A stretch of DNA of 64,000 nucleotides from an uncultured Granulosicoccaceae bacterium (GCA_938041955.1 CALISD010000082.1:53942-117941); one strand, 5' to 3'. Shown: positions 38,080 through 48,475, numbered from the stretch's first letter. Numbers and translations: made by a program. The notes: generated from the letters alone by a model not told the origin.

Positions 38080-39303
38080 GTGAATCCGGACGAAGGTAAA
38101 CCATTTGAAGGTATTCGGGTTCTCGACTTAACCCATGTGCTGGCAGGCCCATTCAGCACGTTCCAGCTTGCCTGTCTTGGGGCAGATGTCATAAAAATTG
38201 AATCTCCCCACACACCTGATATGACGCGAATTGAAGGTGTAGACGCTGAACAAAACGCTAAGCAATATGGATCATATTTCTATTCTCAAAATGCAGGTAA
38301 AAGAGGCATTACACTAGATTTAAAAACTGACACAGGGCGTGACGTGCTTTGGTGGTTGATACAAGACGCGGATGTACTTGTGCAAAATTACGCTGGAAAT
38401 TCTCTGGATAAACTCGGCTTCAGCTACGAAGCAGTCGCTAAAGCCAATCCCGATATTATCTATTGCAAAATCTCCGGGTTTGGAGCCACGGGCCCGAAAG
38501 CTGATCATCCTGCTTACGATGTGGTGATTCAAGCATTCTCAGGCTTAATGGCAGCTAACGGAGAAGCAAACGCCAACCCGGTACGCGTCGGACCTCCAAT
38601 GGTTGATTACGGTTCAGGGGCACAAGCAGCCTTTGCAATTTCAGCAGCGTTATTTCAACGTCTACAAACCGGTCGTGGTCAGTATATCGATGTGTCTATG
38701 CTCGATGCCGCACTAATGATGATGAGTGCACAGGTAGTCGACACTTCGATCACAAACGAATCGCCCTCGCCTCATGGTAATGCTCACCCGAGCCTTGCGG
38801 GCTATGCCACTTACGATACCGCTGATGGTCAGTTAATGATCGGCGCGTGGACCAATAAACAGATTTCTTCTTTGTTCAAGGCACTAGGAAAACCAGAACG
38901 CGCTAAGGAAATTCTGAATACCGAACGAGAGCATATTGGTTTGCAAAGAGATGCAGACTCAAAACTCATCTCGGAAATATTAATGGAGAAATCAGCAGAC
39001 GAATGGGAGGCTTTGTTGAATCACGCACACATTCCCGCTGCGCGCGTGCGGACACTAGACGAAACACTTATTGAAGAGCAGTTGCGTCATCGTGGGGTGC
39101 TACAAGGCGTATCCGGGGATGATCAACAACCAGATTCTCCCTGCCCGGCTGTATTGCCTGTTACCGCGTTTACTTACGCGCATGGCTCACCCGGTATAAA
39201 GTCTGCACCACCTAAGCTTGGTGAACATACCCGGGAGGTTTTGCTGGAAGCAGGTTATTCTGAAAGCGAACTCAAGCAAATACTTGTAGACAATTCTGCT
39301 TGA
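38080..39303 (+). CDS. Family III CoA-transferase (CaiB/BaiF)
   Basis: Moves CoA between carboxylic acids in the cytosol. 407 residues from a GTG start with GGAG and AAGGA upstream. Seen: VLDLTHVLAGPFSTFQLACL, GADVIKIESP, the segment NAGKRGITLDLKT, and the catalytic Asp region GQYIDVSMLDA. Substrate is not predictable. It is convergent with the enolase-superfamily gene 12 bases away. Confidence 0.9.
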   Translation: MNPDEGKPFEGIRVLDLTHVLAGPFSTFQLACLGADVIKIESPHTPDMTRIEGVDAEQNAKQYGSYFYSQNAGKRGITLDLKTDTGRDVLWWLIQDADVLVQNYAGNSLDKLGFSYEAVAKANPDIIYCKISGFGATGPKADHPAYDVVIQAFSGLMAANGEANANPVRVGPPMVDYGSGAQAAFAISAALFQRLQTGRGQYIDVSMLDAALMMMSAQVVDTSITNESPSPHGNAHPSLAGYATYDTADGQLMIGAWTNKQISSLFKALGKPERAKEILNTEREHIGLQRDADSKLISEILMEKSADEWEALLNHAHIPAARVRTLDETLIEEQLRHRGVLQGVSGDDQQPDSPCPAVLPVTAFTYAHGSPGIKSAPPKLGEHTREVLLEAGYSESELKQILVDNSA

Positions 39304-39315
39304 TAAATCAGCCGT

Positions 39316-40404
39316 TCAGACCTGGTAGCGCGCCACTGCATCTTCATTCCACTCTATACCCATACCTGATCGTGATGGCACTTGCGCCATACCGTTGCGA
39401 ATTTCCAGAGGCTGTTCAAGTAACGGGTTAGCCCAATCAACATACTCTAACCAATGACAAGTCGGAGTCGCTGCCAGCAAGTGCGCACTCACCTCCGGAA
39501 ACAGATGGCTCGACATCGAAAAGCCATTGGCGTTGCAGACTGCGGCAGCTCTTAGCCAACCAGATACACCCCCGATACGTTGAACATCCGGCATATACAA
39601 GTTAGCAGCGCCTGCATTAATAGCGCACTGTAGCTCAAAGTCACCACACAGGTTTTCACCGGTTTGCAATGGTGTGGTCATCGCACTTGCTATCTGTGCG
39701 CTGCCTTTATAGTCCGCATGCCGAATCGGTTCTTCTATCCAATAAAGGCCTTCATTATCAAGCTCACGCGCGCGCTGCAGTGCGGATGATACGGTTTGAC
39801 TTTGATTGTAGTCGACCATCAAGTGGACAGCATCACCGATGCGGTTCTTTACCTGCCTTATCGCCTCAAGATCAGCACGCGCATCCTCACGGCCAATGCG
39901 TAACTTCAGTGCTTGAAAACCATGTAAAGCGACCAATGCTTCGGCTTCGTCTGCGAGCACCGCAGTATCATTTATCCAGAGACCACAGCTATTGTAAGCC
40001 TGCACTTCAGTGACCTCACTGCCAAGCACCTGAGCCAGGGGAAGGTTAAGTGTTTTTGCATGGGCGTCCCACGCAGCCATATCAATTCCGGCAAGCGCCA
40101 AACCTATCAACCCTGGTGTGTCTATAAGTCTAAGACTCGATCGTAATTTTTTCTCAATACTCAACGGTGCGAGAGCATCACCAGCAATCAGACTACCAAG
40201 TGACTCAACAGTAGATGCCAATGGCGTAAGAAACAACGGTGAAAAAGCAAACAAATAACTTCGACCAACGATTCCTGATTCTGTCTCGAGATCAATCAGC
40301 ACCATTGCAGCGTCTGTCAGAATACCGGTTGCAGTCTTTGGCGGCACAGAGAAAGGTGCTACCACCTTTCTCACATTAACACTGACAATCTTCTCTATAG
40401 ACAT
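39316..40404 (-). CDS. Enolase superfamily enzyme, mandelate racemase subgroup
   Basis: Mg-dependent racemase or sugar-acid dehydratase, 362 residues. Metal ligands are D198, E224 and E250; the catalytic His-Asp pair is H300 (MSSHLFPE) with D273. The base motif is K167-L-R169: the second Lys of mandelate racemase is Arg here. The residues sit three positions on from those of the mandelate racemase reference. A sugar-acid dehydratase-type gene precedes it on the same strand, so an acid-sugar substrate is likely. Confidence 0.87.
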   Translation of the reverse strand: MSIEKIVSVNVRKVVAPFSVPPKTATGILTDAAMVLIDLETESGIVGRSYLFAFSPLFLTPLASTVESLGSLIAGDALAPLSIEKKLRSSLRLIDTPGLIGLALAGIDMAAWDAHAKTLNLPLAQVLGSEVTEVQAYNSCGLWINDTAVLADEAEALVALHGFQALKLRIGREDARADLEAIRQVKNRIGDAVHLMVDYNQSQTVSSALQRARELDNEGLYWIEEPIRHADYKGSAQIASAMTTPLQTGENLCGDFELQCAINAGAANLYMPDVQRIGGVSGWLRAAAVCNANGFSMSSHLFPEVSAHLLAATPTCHWLEYVDWANPLLEQPLEIRNGMAQVPSRSGMGIEWNEDAVARYQV

Positions 40405-40483
40405 AGCAACCCTGCAAGATTAAACGCGTGAATAGCATTCCACTCTAAACAGATGTGATGTACTACCCGGTGAATTGCAATCC

Positions 40484-42214
40484 CTAAAAAATAGACGGTT
40501 CGTCAACAGGTTTACCGTGTGACGTTTCGAGAAAATCAAAATCACAACCACTGTCTGCCTGAAGAATATGTCTCGAAAACATCCACCCATAGCCACGTTC
40601 GTATCTGACAGGTGGTGCCTGCCACGCTTCACGACGCCTGGTCAGTTCGGCTTCATCTACCTGTAGATTGATACTTCTGCCTGGCACATCTACAGAGATC
40701 ATGTCGCCGGTTTTCACTAATGCTAACGGACCACCAACATAAGACTCAGGCGCGACATGCAGTATGCAAGCGCCGTAACTGGTACCACTCATTCTGGCAT
40801 CCGAGATACGCACCATATCCCGTACGCCTTTCTTTAGCAGTTTCTTCGGTATAGGCAACATACCCCATTCCGGCATACCAGGGCCTCCCTTGGGACCTGC
40901 ATTACGCAAAACCAACACAGTGTTTTCATCGACATCAAGGTCTTCTCTGTCAATGTTTTCCTTCATCTCTGCGTAGTCATCAAACACCAGTGCGGGTCCG
41001 CTGTGTTGTAGCAGCCGCTCTTCACAGGCCGATGGTTTAATCACACACCCGTCAGGTGCTAACGAACCCTTAAGAACCGCCAACGCCCCTTCTGCGTAAA
41101 TGGGATTGTCTTTGGTTCGAATCACATCGTCGTCATAGACCTCGGTACGTTCCAGTGCTTCACCCCAGGTTTTTCCCGAAACAGTAATGCAGTCTGTGTG
41201 CAGATCATCTTCGATACGAGACAACATTGCCGGTAATCCACCCGCGTAGAAGAAGTCTTCCATCAGATACTTGTCACCACTGGGTCTGATGTTGGCAATC
41301 ACAGGCACTTTACGACTCTTTTCTTCGAAATCTGCCAGGCTCAGATCTACACCGCTTCTGCGAGCCATCGCTATCAGGTGAATAATGGCATTGGTAGAAC
41401 ATCCCATGGCCATCGCGGCCGATACACCATTCTGATAGGCATTGTGGCTAAGAATGTCTGAAGGTTTGAAGTCATCCCACACCATCTCAACAATACGGCG
41501 ACCGGAGGCACTACACATACGAATATGGTTAGAGTCAGCAGCGGGAATTGAGCTGGCACCATTGAGGCACATGCCGATGCTGTCAGCAATAGACATCATC
41601 GTCGCGGCGGTACCCATGGTCATGCAGGTGCCATAGGAGCGCGCTATACCACCCATCACCTCCTTCCAATCTTGTTCGTCGATCACACCGGCACGAAGAT
41701 CATCCCAATACTTCCACGAGTCCGACCCAGACCCCAACGTCTTGCCTTTCCAGTGACCGCGCAGCATCGGCCCGGCTGGCACGTAGATGGCAGGAATATC
41801 CATGCTGATCGCGCCCATTAACAACGCGGGTGTGGTCTTATCGCAGCCGCCCATCAATACCGCACCATCCACCGGGTGACTGCGCAACAACTCTTCGGTT
41901 TCCATTGCCAGAAAGTTTCGGTAAAGCATAGTTGAGGGCTTGACGATAGGTTCTGACAGAGAGATCGCAGGTAGCTCCAACGGCATACCACCGGCCTGCA
42001 GCACACCGCGCTTGATATCATCTACCCGATGCTTAAAGTGCGAGTGGCACTGGTTAATATCAGACCACGTATTAACAATGGCAATAACCGGCCGCCCCTC
42101 CCAGTCATCCTCGCCATAGCCCATTTGCATAAAGCGTGATCTGTGGCTTGAAGATCGCAGATCATCTTCACCTAACCAACGGTAGCTGCGAAAGCTCTTA
42201 GGGTCTTTTTTCAT
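40484..42214 (-). CDS. IlvD/Edd family dehydratase, pentonate/sugar-acid type
   Basis: Fe-S dependent dehydratase, 576 residues from the ATG at 42214. The layout resembles L-arabinonate and D-xylonate dehydratases: NTWSDINQCHSHFK, GGCDKTTPALLMGA and SYGTCMTMGTAATM hold the likely cluster cysteines, GPKGGPGMPEWG and RISDARMSGTSYGA are near the C-terminus. These clues favour a sugar acid over dihydroxyisovalerate. It lies 79 bases before the enolase-superfamily gene on the same strand. Confidence 0.87.
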   Translation of the reverse strand: MKKDPKSFRSYRWLGEDDLRSSSHRSRFMQMGYGEDDWEGRPVIAIVNTWSDINQCHSHFKHRVDDIKRGVLQAGGMPLELPAISLSEPIVKPSTMLYRNFLAMETEELLRSHPVDGAVLMGGCDKTTPALLMGAISMDIPAIYVPAGPMLRGHWKGKTLGSGSDSWKYWDDLRAGVIDEQDWKEVMGGIARSYGTCMTMGTAATMMSIADSIGMCLNGASSIPAADSNHIRMCSASGRRIVEMVWDDFKPSDILSHNAYQNGVSAAMAMGCSTNAIIHLIAMARRSGVDLSLADFEEKSRKVPVIANIRPSGDKYLMEDFFYAGGLPAMLSRIEDDLHTDCITVSGKTWGEALERTEVYDDDVIRTKDNPIYAEGALAVLKGSLAPDGCVIKPSACEERLLQHSGPALVFDDYAEMKENIDREDLDVDENTVLVLRNAGPKGGPGMPEWGMLPIPKKLLKKGVRDMVRISDARMSGTSYGACILHVAPESYVGGPLALVKTGDMISVDVPGRSINLQVDEAELTRRREAWQAPPVRYERGYGWMFSRHILQADSGCDFDFLETSHGKPVDEPSIF

Positions 42215-42339
42215 TATGTATTTCACTCCGGCTGTACCTGCAGTTTACCTGCTGTATACACAAATCGTCGACTATGACTTTTAAAAAGTTACCATGCCAC
42301 ATAGAATTGACGCACACCTACCCAACGAGACGCATCAAA

Positions 42340-42780
42340 ATGCATTGGACCGTTTATCTTTCCGGAGAAATCCACACCGATTGGCGACAACAGATTGCCA
42401 AATCATGCGAATCACTGAACCTGCCTGTCAGCTTTTGCTCAGCGGTAACTGATCATGAGGCCAGTGATGCTGCCGGTGATGTGCTGGGGACTGAATCCGA
42501 GGGCTTTTGGCGCGATCACAAATCTTCAAAAGTGAACAGCATCCGCACAAAAAACTTAATCAACAATTGCGATATTGCCGTCGTGCGATTTGGCGATAAG
42601 TACAAGCAATGGAACGCCGCGTTTGATGCAGGGCAACTGGCATCCCTCGGTACACCCTATATCACACTGCACGACAAAGACATCATTCACCCGCTGAAAG
42701 AGGTGGATGCTGCTGCCATGGCATGGGCCGAGACCCCTGAGCAAGTGGTGGAAATACTGCGCTATGTGACCACTGCCTGA
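42340..42780 (+). CDS. YtoQ family protein
   Basis: Small cytosolic protein of 146 residues; the family has no known role. Landmarks are WTVYLSGEIHTDWR at the start, DVLGTESEGFWRDHKSSK and IRTKNLINNCDIAVVRFGDKY. The fold is likely nucleoside deoxyribosyltransferase-like by the GEIHTDWR and RFGDKYKQWNAAFDAG segments, which is inference. The ATG at 42340 matches the family N-terminus; the longer frame from 42274 does not. Confidence 0.8.
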   Translation: MHWTVYLSGEIHTDWRQQIAKSCESLNLPVSFCSAVTDHEASDAAGDVLGTESEGFWRDHKSSKVNSIRTKNLINNCDIAVVRFGDKYKQWNAAFDAGQLASLGTPYITLHDKDIIHPLKEVDAAAMAWAETPEQVVEILRYVTTA

Positions 42781-43297
42781 ACAACCCGTTTCAGTGGGCC
42801 GCTGCAATGATCGACCCCCACTCGGCAACTATAGCGGTGGGGGAGTCTGCTAGATAGATTCAACAAAGATCGACTCACAATTCATTAATTGGCGTCCTGC
42901 CATGTAATGCTCATTCGATCAAGCTAACACGCTGGACACCCGCCGCTTCAGCGAATGGATCTCGTAGAAAAACTCCGACATCATCAACAATAAGCTAGCA
43001 ACGTAACCCGCAGCTTGCGCAAGGCTCAATACCCGCTCGTCCAGCAGATCAAGAGTTGTAGTCGTAGATCCTTGCTCACCCAGCACACAAGCCTGGTTCT
43101 ATCTACGCTTGCCCTCTGCGTCTAGCTACACTTAGTGCGGCTCCGCTACCGCCAATGAGCCAATGAGCCAATGAGCCAATGACGCTAGCGAACTATATAA
43201 CTTCAATAGTATTCAAACCCCAAATCACGATAGAACACCATGCCAAATAGAGGATACCCACGGATGCGATAACCTGTGGGTTGCCTTTACTGAGGAG
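42781..43297. other. Intergenic between convergent genes
   Basis: 517 bases. CCCCCAC at 42815-42821 pairs with GTGGGGG at 42837-42843, a likely end hairpin for the YtoQ gene. Further on is an 8-base tandem repeat (43151-43182). No gene seen. Confidence 0.5.
43151..43182. repeat. Tandem repeat, GCCAATGA x4
   Basis: Four perfect head-to-tail copies of the octamer GCCAATGA, intergenic, 116 bases beyond the 3' end of the thioesterase gene. Confidence 0.9.
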
Positions 43298-43735
43298 TTA
43301 CAAATCACCAAATTTGTCTTTTACGTACTGGGGAATTTCATCTTTGGGCGGTATTGCCACAGGCTTGCCGTCATCGTCTACCGCCACAAAGGTAAAAGTT
43401 GCATCGGTCACTTTCTCTCTCGAGCCTATACGATCACGGCGTACCCAGGCTTCTACCAATATATCCATAGAAGACGTGCCAATTCGGGTCACTGTGGTGT
43501 ATACCCCCAATATGTCACCCACCCTGACCGGGCGGTAAAAGTGCATACCGTCAATTGCTGCGGTAACCACCCGCCCCTGAGATCTTTGCCCGGCACAGAT
43601 ACCCGCGGCAATATCCATCTGTGATAACACCCAGCCGCCAAAAATATCACCAGCGGGGTTGGTGTCGCTGTGCATTGCCATTGTGCGTGTCGTAGGCGAA
43701 CGGTTTAAAGATTCTTTTACCGGGGCTTCAGTCAT
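43298..43735 (-). CDS. yciA: Acyl-CoA thioesterase, YciA type
   Basis: Hotdog-fold enzyme that releases free acids from CoA, 145 residues. The active Asp is in NPAGDIFGGWVLSQMD, the second strand region is AIDGMHFYRPVRVGD, and the closing region FTFVAVDDDGKP is typical. A single gene facing the YtoQ gene. Confidence 0.88.
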   Translation of the reverse strand: MTEAPVKESLNRSPTTRTMAMHSDTNPAGDIFGGWVLSQMDIAAGICAGQRSQGRVVTAAIDGMHFYRPVRVGDILGVYTTVTRIGTSSMDILVEAWVRRDRIGSREKVTDATFTFVAVDDDGKPVAIPPKDEIPQYVKDKFGDL

Positions 43736-44087
43736 TCAGCGATGGTCTCAATGGTGGGGTGCAGCCATACAATACATATCATGTGCCGCGGCAGTGGCAC
43801 ACTCTGCCAAAGCTTAGTCGACCCACTGGAAGTTGCTAACGTAAAATGTCCGCGCCGATGGCATCAGTCGCATCCAGGCTCACCCGGAAACTGATGAATG
43901 GTAACCGCGATAAGCCTTGAGTTTATTCGCTCGTGGCCCATCGCTGCGAACACAGGCGACTTCTTAAGCCTGCATCCACCATTGTTTACTAGCGGGCAGC
44001 GAGCTGTGCCATGTTAAGTAACGCCCGCTGCTGCAGCAGTTTCGCTAGGAGCAGTTGCATCACAGACGTTGTATTTTCAATCCAAAC
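43736..44087. other. Intergenic stretch, nothing recognised
   Basis: 352 bases between two leftward genes. Several short GC-rich complementary pieces but no clear hairpin, promoter or frame. Confidence 0.4.
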
Positions 44088-44387
44088 CTACGGCCCGGAG
44101 ATTAACGCCACCGGCAACGTATAACCGAGCACTACCATATCGAGGAGCGCGCTAAACGGAAGATCCAGTAGCGGGTACCGCGGTGGTGACACACCAAACC
44201 TTTCCTTCACACCGGCGTGTTCTCGTAAAGCTGTGATATTCAACCTGCTGCCACTCATGACCAACGGCTTGCCCGCGTGTACAGGTTGACTCAACGTCGA
44301 TATGGTTGAGCAACCGTTAGTCAAAAGAAGCAACGTTAATAGAAATATTGCGCGCCACGAAACAACAAGTTTCACCCTACATCCCAT
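44088..44387 (-). CDS. YceK/DUF1375-family lipoprotein
   Basis: Small outer-envelope lipoprotein of unknown role, 99 residues. Signal core AIFLLTLLLLTNGC with Cys26 as lipidation site, then the family end PRYPLLDLPFSALLDMVVLGY. The start is uncertain: ATG 44387 chosen; ATG 44426 and a GTG at 44375 are also in frame. The gene broken at 16264-16640 belongs to the same family. Confidence 0.75.
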   Translation of the reverse strand: MGCRVKLVVSWRAIFLLTLLLLTNGCSTISTLSQPVHAGKPLVMSGSRLNITALREHAGVKERFGVSPPRYPLLDLPFSALLDMVVLGYTLPVALISGP

Positions 44388-44480
44388 AGTCAGTGAAGTA
44401 AAAAAGCCGCTACTTTTTAGACCCATTGAGCCGACAGCGGTAATCTGTATTCGCCAACATTCTATAGAGGCTCTTGTGAG

Positions 44481-45065
44481 TTAACGCAACCCGTCTTCGC
44501 CTTTAATTTCATCGGCGTTAAGCCCACCCGCACGATTATGCACTCTTGCACCGGTGGACATCACTAACACCAATAGCAGTTCATTGGCACGCGGAGCATC
44601 ATTGAGCCCTACCTCCATCGCGTCAAAGTGAGACCTTACGTAGGAGGCATTGGTGTGAGTCATTGGAACATCCAGTTTGGTGCCAGGTGCCCCAACTTTT
44701 TTAGTAGACGGGACTATCGCCATACTGTCTTTAATCAACTCACGCATGGAATACCCACCAGGCACATGCCAGAGCGCTCCATGTTCAATTTCACCCGCTT
44801 CGCCAACAATTGCGCCTTTACCATAGCCTTGTATGTTGTTCGCGTCACCCCCGAGAGCTTCAATCAGCTTACCGGCCATTTCAACACCCAGGGGTTTGAG
44901 GTCATCCATAAAACCGGCAATATCTTCCTCATATCGACCCGCATAAGGGTTTTCGATTACAGCGATGCACGACGCCTTTCGCAGAGGAGTTTCTGCTACT
45001 GGCCCACCCTCATGAAAGGTCTCCTCTACACTTACCAACATTTTGCGTACCTTAACTTCTGGCAT
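44481..45065 (-). CDS. Amino acid synthesis family protein (DUF1185)
   Basis: 194-residue protein of a family named for amino acid synthesis but without a defined reaction. Landmarks are RKASCIAVIENPYAGRY, QGYGKGAIVGEAGEIEH, HVPGGYSMRELI and VPMTHTNASYVRSHFDAMEV. The ATG at 45065 has GAGGGTGG upstream; a TTG at 45089 is in frame but has none. A gene of its own, 167 bases after the RND exporter. Confidence 0.82.
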   Translation of the reverse strand: MPEVKVRKMLVSVEETFHEGGPVAETPLRKASCIAVIENPYAGRYEEDIAGFMDDLKPLGVEMAGKLIEALGGDANNIQGYGKGAIVGEAGEIEHGALWHVPGGYSMRELIKDSMAIVPSTKKVGAPGTKLDVPMTHTNASYVRSHFDAMEVGLNDAPRANELLLVLVMSTGARVHNRAGGLNADEIKGEDGLR

Positions 45066-45232
45066 CAAACCCACCCTCTTAATTTGCAATGTGTGCTTCG
45101 TTCTTCAGCACACTGTGAAACCGCTCTATACCGCTCTATCTTGCACCGGTAATCTCATCATCACAACCAGCCCGCGTTTATCTACGTTTACACCATTGAC
45201 TATCGCGTAAGCCGCTGTTGAGAAGTAAATAT

Positions 45233-47557
45233 CTAGATTGAATCGCCTTCACGATCGGCAGCCAGCAATACGGATGGCAGCAAAAAGTAGTCTGCGATTA
45301 ACGCAAACGCAATCGTCACCGCCGTGAGAATACCCATCTCTGAATTTACTTTAAAGCCGGACCAGTACAAAACCATAAACCCTGCCATAAGGGTAAATGA
45401 CGTAATTGAAAGAGCAACACCGACGGTCTCAAAGGTATTGACCACCGCTTGTTTCGGTGTCAGCCCCTGTTCACGTCTGGCACGCAAGTACTTACTTAAA
45501 AAATGTACCGTATCATCCACCACAATACCCAGCGTAACAGCGACCACCACCGCAATGGATAATCCGGCCACGCCCACAAGGTAGCCCCAAAAACCAAGCG
45601 CCATTGCTGCCGGCACCAGATTGGGAATCAGGCTGATCATTCCAATTTTTAAACTTCGCAGAGCAAAGACCAGAATAAACGAAATTAACACCAGCGCCAC
45701 TAGAGATCCGAATAGCATCGAGTTGATATTGCGGCCCGAGATGTAGGCAAAGATCATGGACAAGCCACTACCTTCGGCAAATTGCTCGGGAGCGTTATCT
45801 TTCAACCACGCTTCCGCTCTGGAATTGAGCTGACGTAAATCTGCAGACGAAGCATTCTGCACAAGTGCTATCACCCGGCTTTGTGATTTTGCGACATCGA
45901 TGGTGTTGTTAAGATCAAGCCCGTAAGGCAGTGACATTTCGTACAGCAACAAATACTGTGCGGCAAGTTCACGTGACTCCGGTATGGCATGAAAAGCAGG
46001 ATCATCACCATTCATGCTTTGATTAAGCTCTTTTATTGTATGACTTATGGCACCGACGTTAGTCACGTTAGGCTGCTCATTTAACCATGCGACAAAATCA
46101 TCCACCTGGCTCAGGTAAGCCGGATCACTGACGGCACCGTCAGCGCCCGCCGGCAAAGACCATTCAATCGCGTTGAGCCCGGTCAGGTTTTGCTCAACAA
46201 AATCCGTATCACGTCTGATCTCAAATTTATCGCTGAAGTAGGTAATAAAGTTGTCATCAAGTTTTATTTTTAAACAACCGAGCGACAGGACTATCACTAA
46301 CGCCCCCATTACCCACAACAACGGACGGTTAAACTTGACCACCAATTCGCCAAGCCATTTCATTACATTTTGAAGCGGTGACTGGCCCGTCGTAGGTTTT
46401 ATTTTAACTTGCGACAAAAGCGCCGGAAGCAAGGTGATGGATAACACAAATGCCGCCATAACCCCTGTGGCAACAATATTTCCGAGAAGACGAAATGGTG
46501 GTGCGTCAGAAAAATTTAACGTCAGAAAACCAATCGCCGTAGTAACACTCGTTATAAAGATGGGAGTCATATTCACTCGCAGCGCCTCCACAATAGCCTG
46601 GTGCTGATCCCAGCTTTGCGCCATTCTCTGCCTCACCGTTACCATCAGGTGTACACAGTGTGCTACAGATAATGTCGGTATGATGATCGGTGCACCGGTA
46701 GTGCCTGCATTCAGCACAGCGCCAGACCAGCCAGTCAGCCCCATGGCAACTGTCACCGAGAGTATGATGAGTATCATTACAGAAACAGTTGCCCAGACCG
46801 TTTTAAGTGATAAGCCAACGATCAATAAGATCAGCACGAACATAATCGGAATAAGTACTGCCCCTTCACTGTTCGGCAATACGGCAAACGCTACATCGTA
46901 TAAAGTGCCTCCTGTGATATAAAAATTGATATCAGGGTATCGCTTTTCAAAATCACTCAGCATGTCCTGCGAGTACTCAACAACCTCATACACTGCACGC
47001 TGGTTATCATCAGGCTTGAGAACCGTGATATTCAAACCGGTCACTTTGGCATCCGGTGAGATGAGTCGATTCACCAGAAACTCTTTACCAAGCGCTATTT
47101 TTACGACCTCCTCGGCATGGTCCTGAGTAATCGGACCTTCCTCCTGGATCAGATTGGCGACCAGGAGATCATCGCCGTCTGCGCGGGTATATTGAAAATT
47201 AGAGAGAGAATCCACTCGACTGGAAAACGGCACCTGCCACGATGCTTCAGTGAGCTCACGAACAGCAGTTAAAAAACCGGGGTCCGCAACCGAACCGGAT
47301 TTCGGCGCCATAGCAATAAATACGTTGTCGGTTCGCGTATAGGTATTTTCGAGCGTCTCAAGCGCCTGCAGCTGCGGATTGTCTTCCCCGAAAAACACCC
47401 GGTTGTCCGGATTACTGGTGAGTTTTGAAATACCAGCAGTCGCTGCCAGCGCCAGCAACAGACTAATGGCGATCACAAATTTCGCATGCCGGACGATCCA
47501 CTCGCCGTACGCTGTGAAAAAAACCGACCGCACTGCATTTACTGGCTTATCAACCAT
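45233..47557 (-). CDS. RND/MMPL-family exporter
   Basis: Large inner-membrane protein, 774 residues, with two repeats of one helix, a periplasmic domain and five helices. The first repeat has EGAVLIPIMFVLILLIVGL and SVTTAIGFLTLNFSDAPP; the second has AVVVAVTLGIVVDDTVHFLSKYLRARRE, whose Asp pair is the likely proton relay. Such proteins move lipids, hopanoids or hydrophobic compounds; the substrate is not known. ATG 47557 preferred over TTG 47563. Confidence 0.88.
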   Translation of the reverse strand: MVDKPVNAVRSVFFTAYGEWIVRHAKFVIAISLLLALAATAGISKLTSNPDNRVFFGEDNPQLQALETLENTYTRTDNVFIAMAPKSGSVADPGFLTAVRELTEASWQVPFSSRVDSLSNFQYTRADGDDLLVANLIQEEGPITQDHAEEVVKIALGKEFLVNRLISPDAKVTGLNITVLKPDDNQRAVYEVVEYSQDMLSDFEKRYPDINFYITGGTLYDVAFAVLPNSEGAVLIPIMFVLILLIVGLSLKTVWATVSVMILIILSVTVAMGLTGWSGAVLNAGTTGAPIIIPTLSVAHCVHLMVTVRQRMAQSWDQHQAIVEALRVNMTPIFITSVTTAIGFLTLNFSDAPPFRLLGNIVATGVMAAFVLSITLLPALLSQVKIKPTTGQSPLQNVMKWLGELVVKFNRPLLWVMGALVIVLSLGCLKIKLDDNFITYFSDKFEIRRDTDFVEQNLTGLNAIEWSLPAGADGAVSDPAYLSQVDDFVAWLNEQPNVTNVGAISHTIKELNQSMNGDDPAFHAIPESRELAAQYLLLYEMSLPYGLDLNNTIDVAKSQSRVIALVQNASSADLRQLNSRAEAWLKDNAPEQFAEGSGLSMIFAYISGRNINSMLFGSLVALVLISFILVFALRSLKIGMISLIPNLVPAAMALGFWGYLVGVAGLSIAVVVAVTLGIVVDDTVHFLSKYLRARREQGLTPKQAVVNTFETVGVALSITSFTLMAGFMVLYWSGFKVNSEMGILTAVTIAFALIADYFLLPSVLLAADREGDSI

Positions 47558-48139
47558 AATCAACTCAATTTTGTACCGGATTCGTCCCTATCCGACGAAT
47601 CGAATGGCCTAATTGATGCAGCCCACACATCCATTATTGCCATTCTTCAACCACCAACCGTGCTAAAGACTGTTGTGAAGTAACGTGAATTTCGTCAGAT
47701 CCATGACCGTTCATTGGGGCGAGTCGTGCATACTATTTGTCGAATAGTACACCACCCAGTCGGGTCTAGCACCAGGATCGCATTCGTGAAACTAGCAGTA
47801 CAAAATCTCTATTTAATGGCCAAATTCTATCTGTTTGATTTGCCTCGGGTGATCAGTGAAACCGGCGCAAGTACTGCACGGGCTCAGTGGCAATAGAATT
47901 GTGTCGCAGGCGGAGGCGCCACTGACCGGCTATCCTGCATTAGTACAATTACGGCGCTAACCTCTTTACAGGCTCGAACCGATACCAGCGGCCGTCCTTG
48001 TTAAAGACAAATCAGGCCCGTGCCAGCCATCCATTTTTGATTTTCTCGTGGTACACTCAGCGGCCACGAACGGCCGGCAAACTGCATACAATCAGTCGAC
48101 CTAGCCAGTTAATCACCAACACTGTTGACAGGGGGCAAT
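47558..48139. other. Intergenic between divergent genes
   Basis: 582 bases between the RND exporter and a small membrane protein. A frame at 47714-47896 has no signal or family feature and is not kept. I see no repeat copy, and no promoter I would stand behind. Confidence 0.45.
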
Positions 48140-48451
48140 ATGCGCAATCCCAATGACACCCGAAATTCTGATCAGCGTTATGATCGCGAAGAAAGATACG
48201 CCCCGAACTATGACTCACACTATGACGAAGGTGAAGACCACGTAGGCTTCGTTAATATCATTGATATGGACATCCCGTTCTTTCAGTTGGTATGGCTCAT
48301 TTTCAAAATTTTCCTTGCTGCTATCGTCGCGGCATCAATGATCATGTTGCTGGCTGCTCTGCTGAGCTGGGTATTGTCTTTGCCTGTCGTTCAGGACATC
48401 CTGCCCGGTGATGCTTCGTGGTTTAAAGATCTTATGCCACTTAAGCCTTAA
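48140..48451 (+). CDS. Small membrane protein, unknown
   Basis: 103 residues. The first ~35 are hydrophilic, rich in Asp, Arg, Tyr and Glu; residues about 46-84 are strongly hydrophobic and fit two close-packed or one long membrane segment; the tail is short. GGGGG lies 5 bases before the ATG at 48140. I do not recognise the family. A hairpin follows the stop. Confidence 0.7.
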   Translation: MRNPNDTRNSDQRYDREERYAPNYDSHYDEGEDHVGFVNIIDMDIPFFQLVWLIFKIFLAAIVAASMIMLLAALLSWVLSLPVVQDILPGDASWFKDLMPLKP

Positions 48452-48475
48452 TTCACACAATACCGAATATTCAAG

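Noticed and set aside
47714..47896. 60-residue frame between the RND exporter and the small membrane protein
   Set aside because: No ribosome site, no family or membrane pattern.
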